A stretch of 6,403 bases of DNA, from the NCBI GenBank assembly GCA_027488415.1, contig JAIYBS010000062.1, forward strand, positions 1-6,403. The letters run 5' to 3'. Source of the stretch: Planctomycetaceae bacterium. Its GTDB lineage: Bacteria; Planctomycetota; Phycisphaerae; Phycisphaerales; SM1A02. Positions 6,288 through 6,403 of this stretch are shown here, piece after piece. The first letter of the stretch is position 1. The number at the start of each line of letters is the position of its first letter. The notes under the pieces were generated by a model. It had not been told where the DNA came from. It made no database searches and saw only the letters and a list, made by a program, of their open reading frames with translations. Both the position numbers and the translations under genes were made by a program.

Positions 6288-6403
6288 ATGGCATCGATCG
6301 AACTCAACCGCGTCTCGAAGACCTATCCCGGCGGCGTCCGCGCCGTGCGCGAGGCGAGCCTCTCGTTCCGTGACGGCGAGTTCATCGTGCTCGTCGGCCC
6401 GTC
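6288..6403 (+). CDS. malK: ABC transporter ATP-binding protein, MalK/UgpC/MsmK type, N-terminal fragment; gene runs off the right edge
   Basis: Only 38 codons are present, but they read as the start of a CUT1 ATPase that would power this importer: VSKTYPGG at residues 9-16, an aromatic/A-loop region around Y13, AVREASLSF, DGEF at 29-32, and VLVGPS, where the Walker A motif begins at G37. ATG 6288 is preceded by a good Shine-Dalgarno (AAGGA, 6 bases away). It sits 32 bases after malG on the same strand, completing the set of binding protein, two permeases and ATPase. Whether it has the C-terminal regulatory domain of MalK cannot be seen. MalK-like ATPases are often shared between sugar importers, so the specific symbol is an inference from context. 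Confidence 0.92.
   Translation, partial: MASIELNRVSKTYPGGVRAVREASLSFRDGEFIVLVGP

Noticed and set aside
1..6403. tRNA, rRNA, riboswitch, CRISPR array, insertion sequence or attachment site
   Set aside because: No repeat arrays, transposase motifs, flanking inverted repeats or RNA-like segments were found. Almost all bases belong to the five genes.

Overview
This window is from a GC-rich bacterial chromosome (about 70% G+C by eye, with codon third positions mostly G or C). It holds a compact divergent locus for using starch, glycogen or maltodextrin. There are five genes: three complete, and one cut off at each edge. Nearly every base is coding. I see no RNA gene, mobile element, CRISPR array or clear terminator. 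The host phylum cannot be settled from the sequence. A Gram-negative-type GC-rich lineage such as Planctomycetota (Phycisphaerae), Myxococcota or Gemmatimonadota is a weak guess.

Left half, minus strand, transcribed right to left: a secreted GH13 alpha-amylase of the neopullulanase/cyclomaltodextrinase type (2934 to 496) has two N-terminal beta-sandwich modules. After 34 bases comes the start of malQ (461 to beyond base 1), a cytoplasmic GH77 4-alpha-glucanotransferase.

Right half, plus strand: a CUT1-type ABC sugar importer. Its first gene (2933 to 5377) is a single ORF fusing a membrane-anchored solute-binding protein (MalE-like) to a MalF-like permease. It overlaps by 4 bases (GTGA) with a MalG-like permease (5374 to 6255). 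After 32 bases comes the start of a MalK-type ATPase (6288 to beyond the right edge).

The inferred pathway is as follows. The exported amylase cuts alpha-glucan outside the cytoplasm. The fused binding protein/permease, MalG and MalK import the maltodextrins. MalQ then disproportionates them inside the cell.

Two things stand out. One is the binding-protein/permease fusion, whose predicted topology is that of an eight-helix MalF with the binding protein in its first periplasmic loop. The other is the junction at 2932-2935, where one CATG supplies the likely ATG of both divergent genes, so there is no intergenic space unless the transporter starts further in, for example at GTG 2984. No transcription regulator gene is visible in the window.
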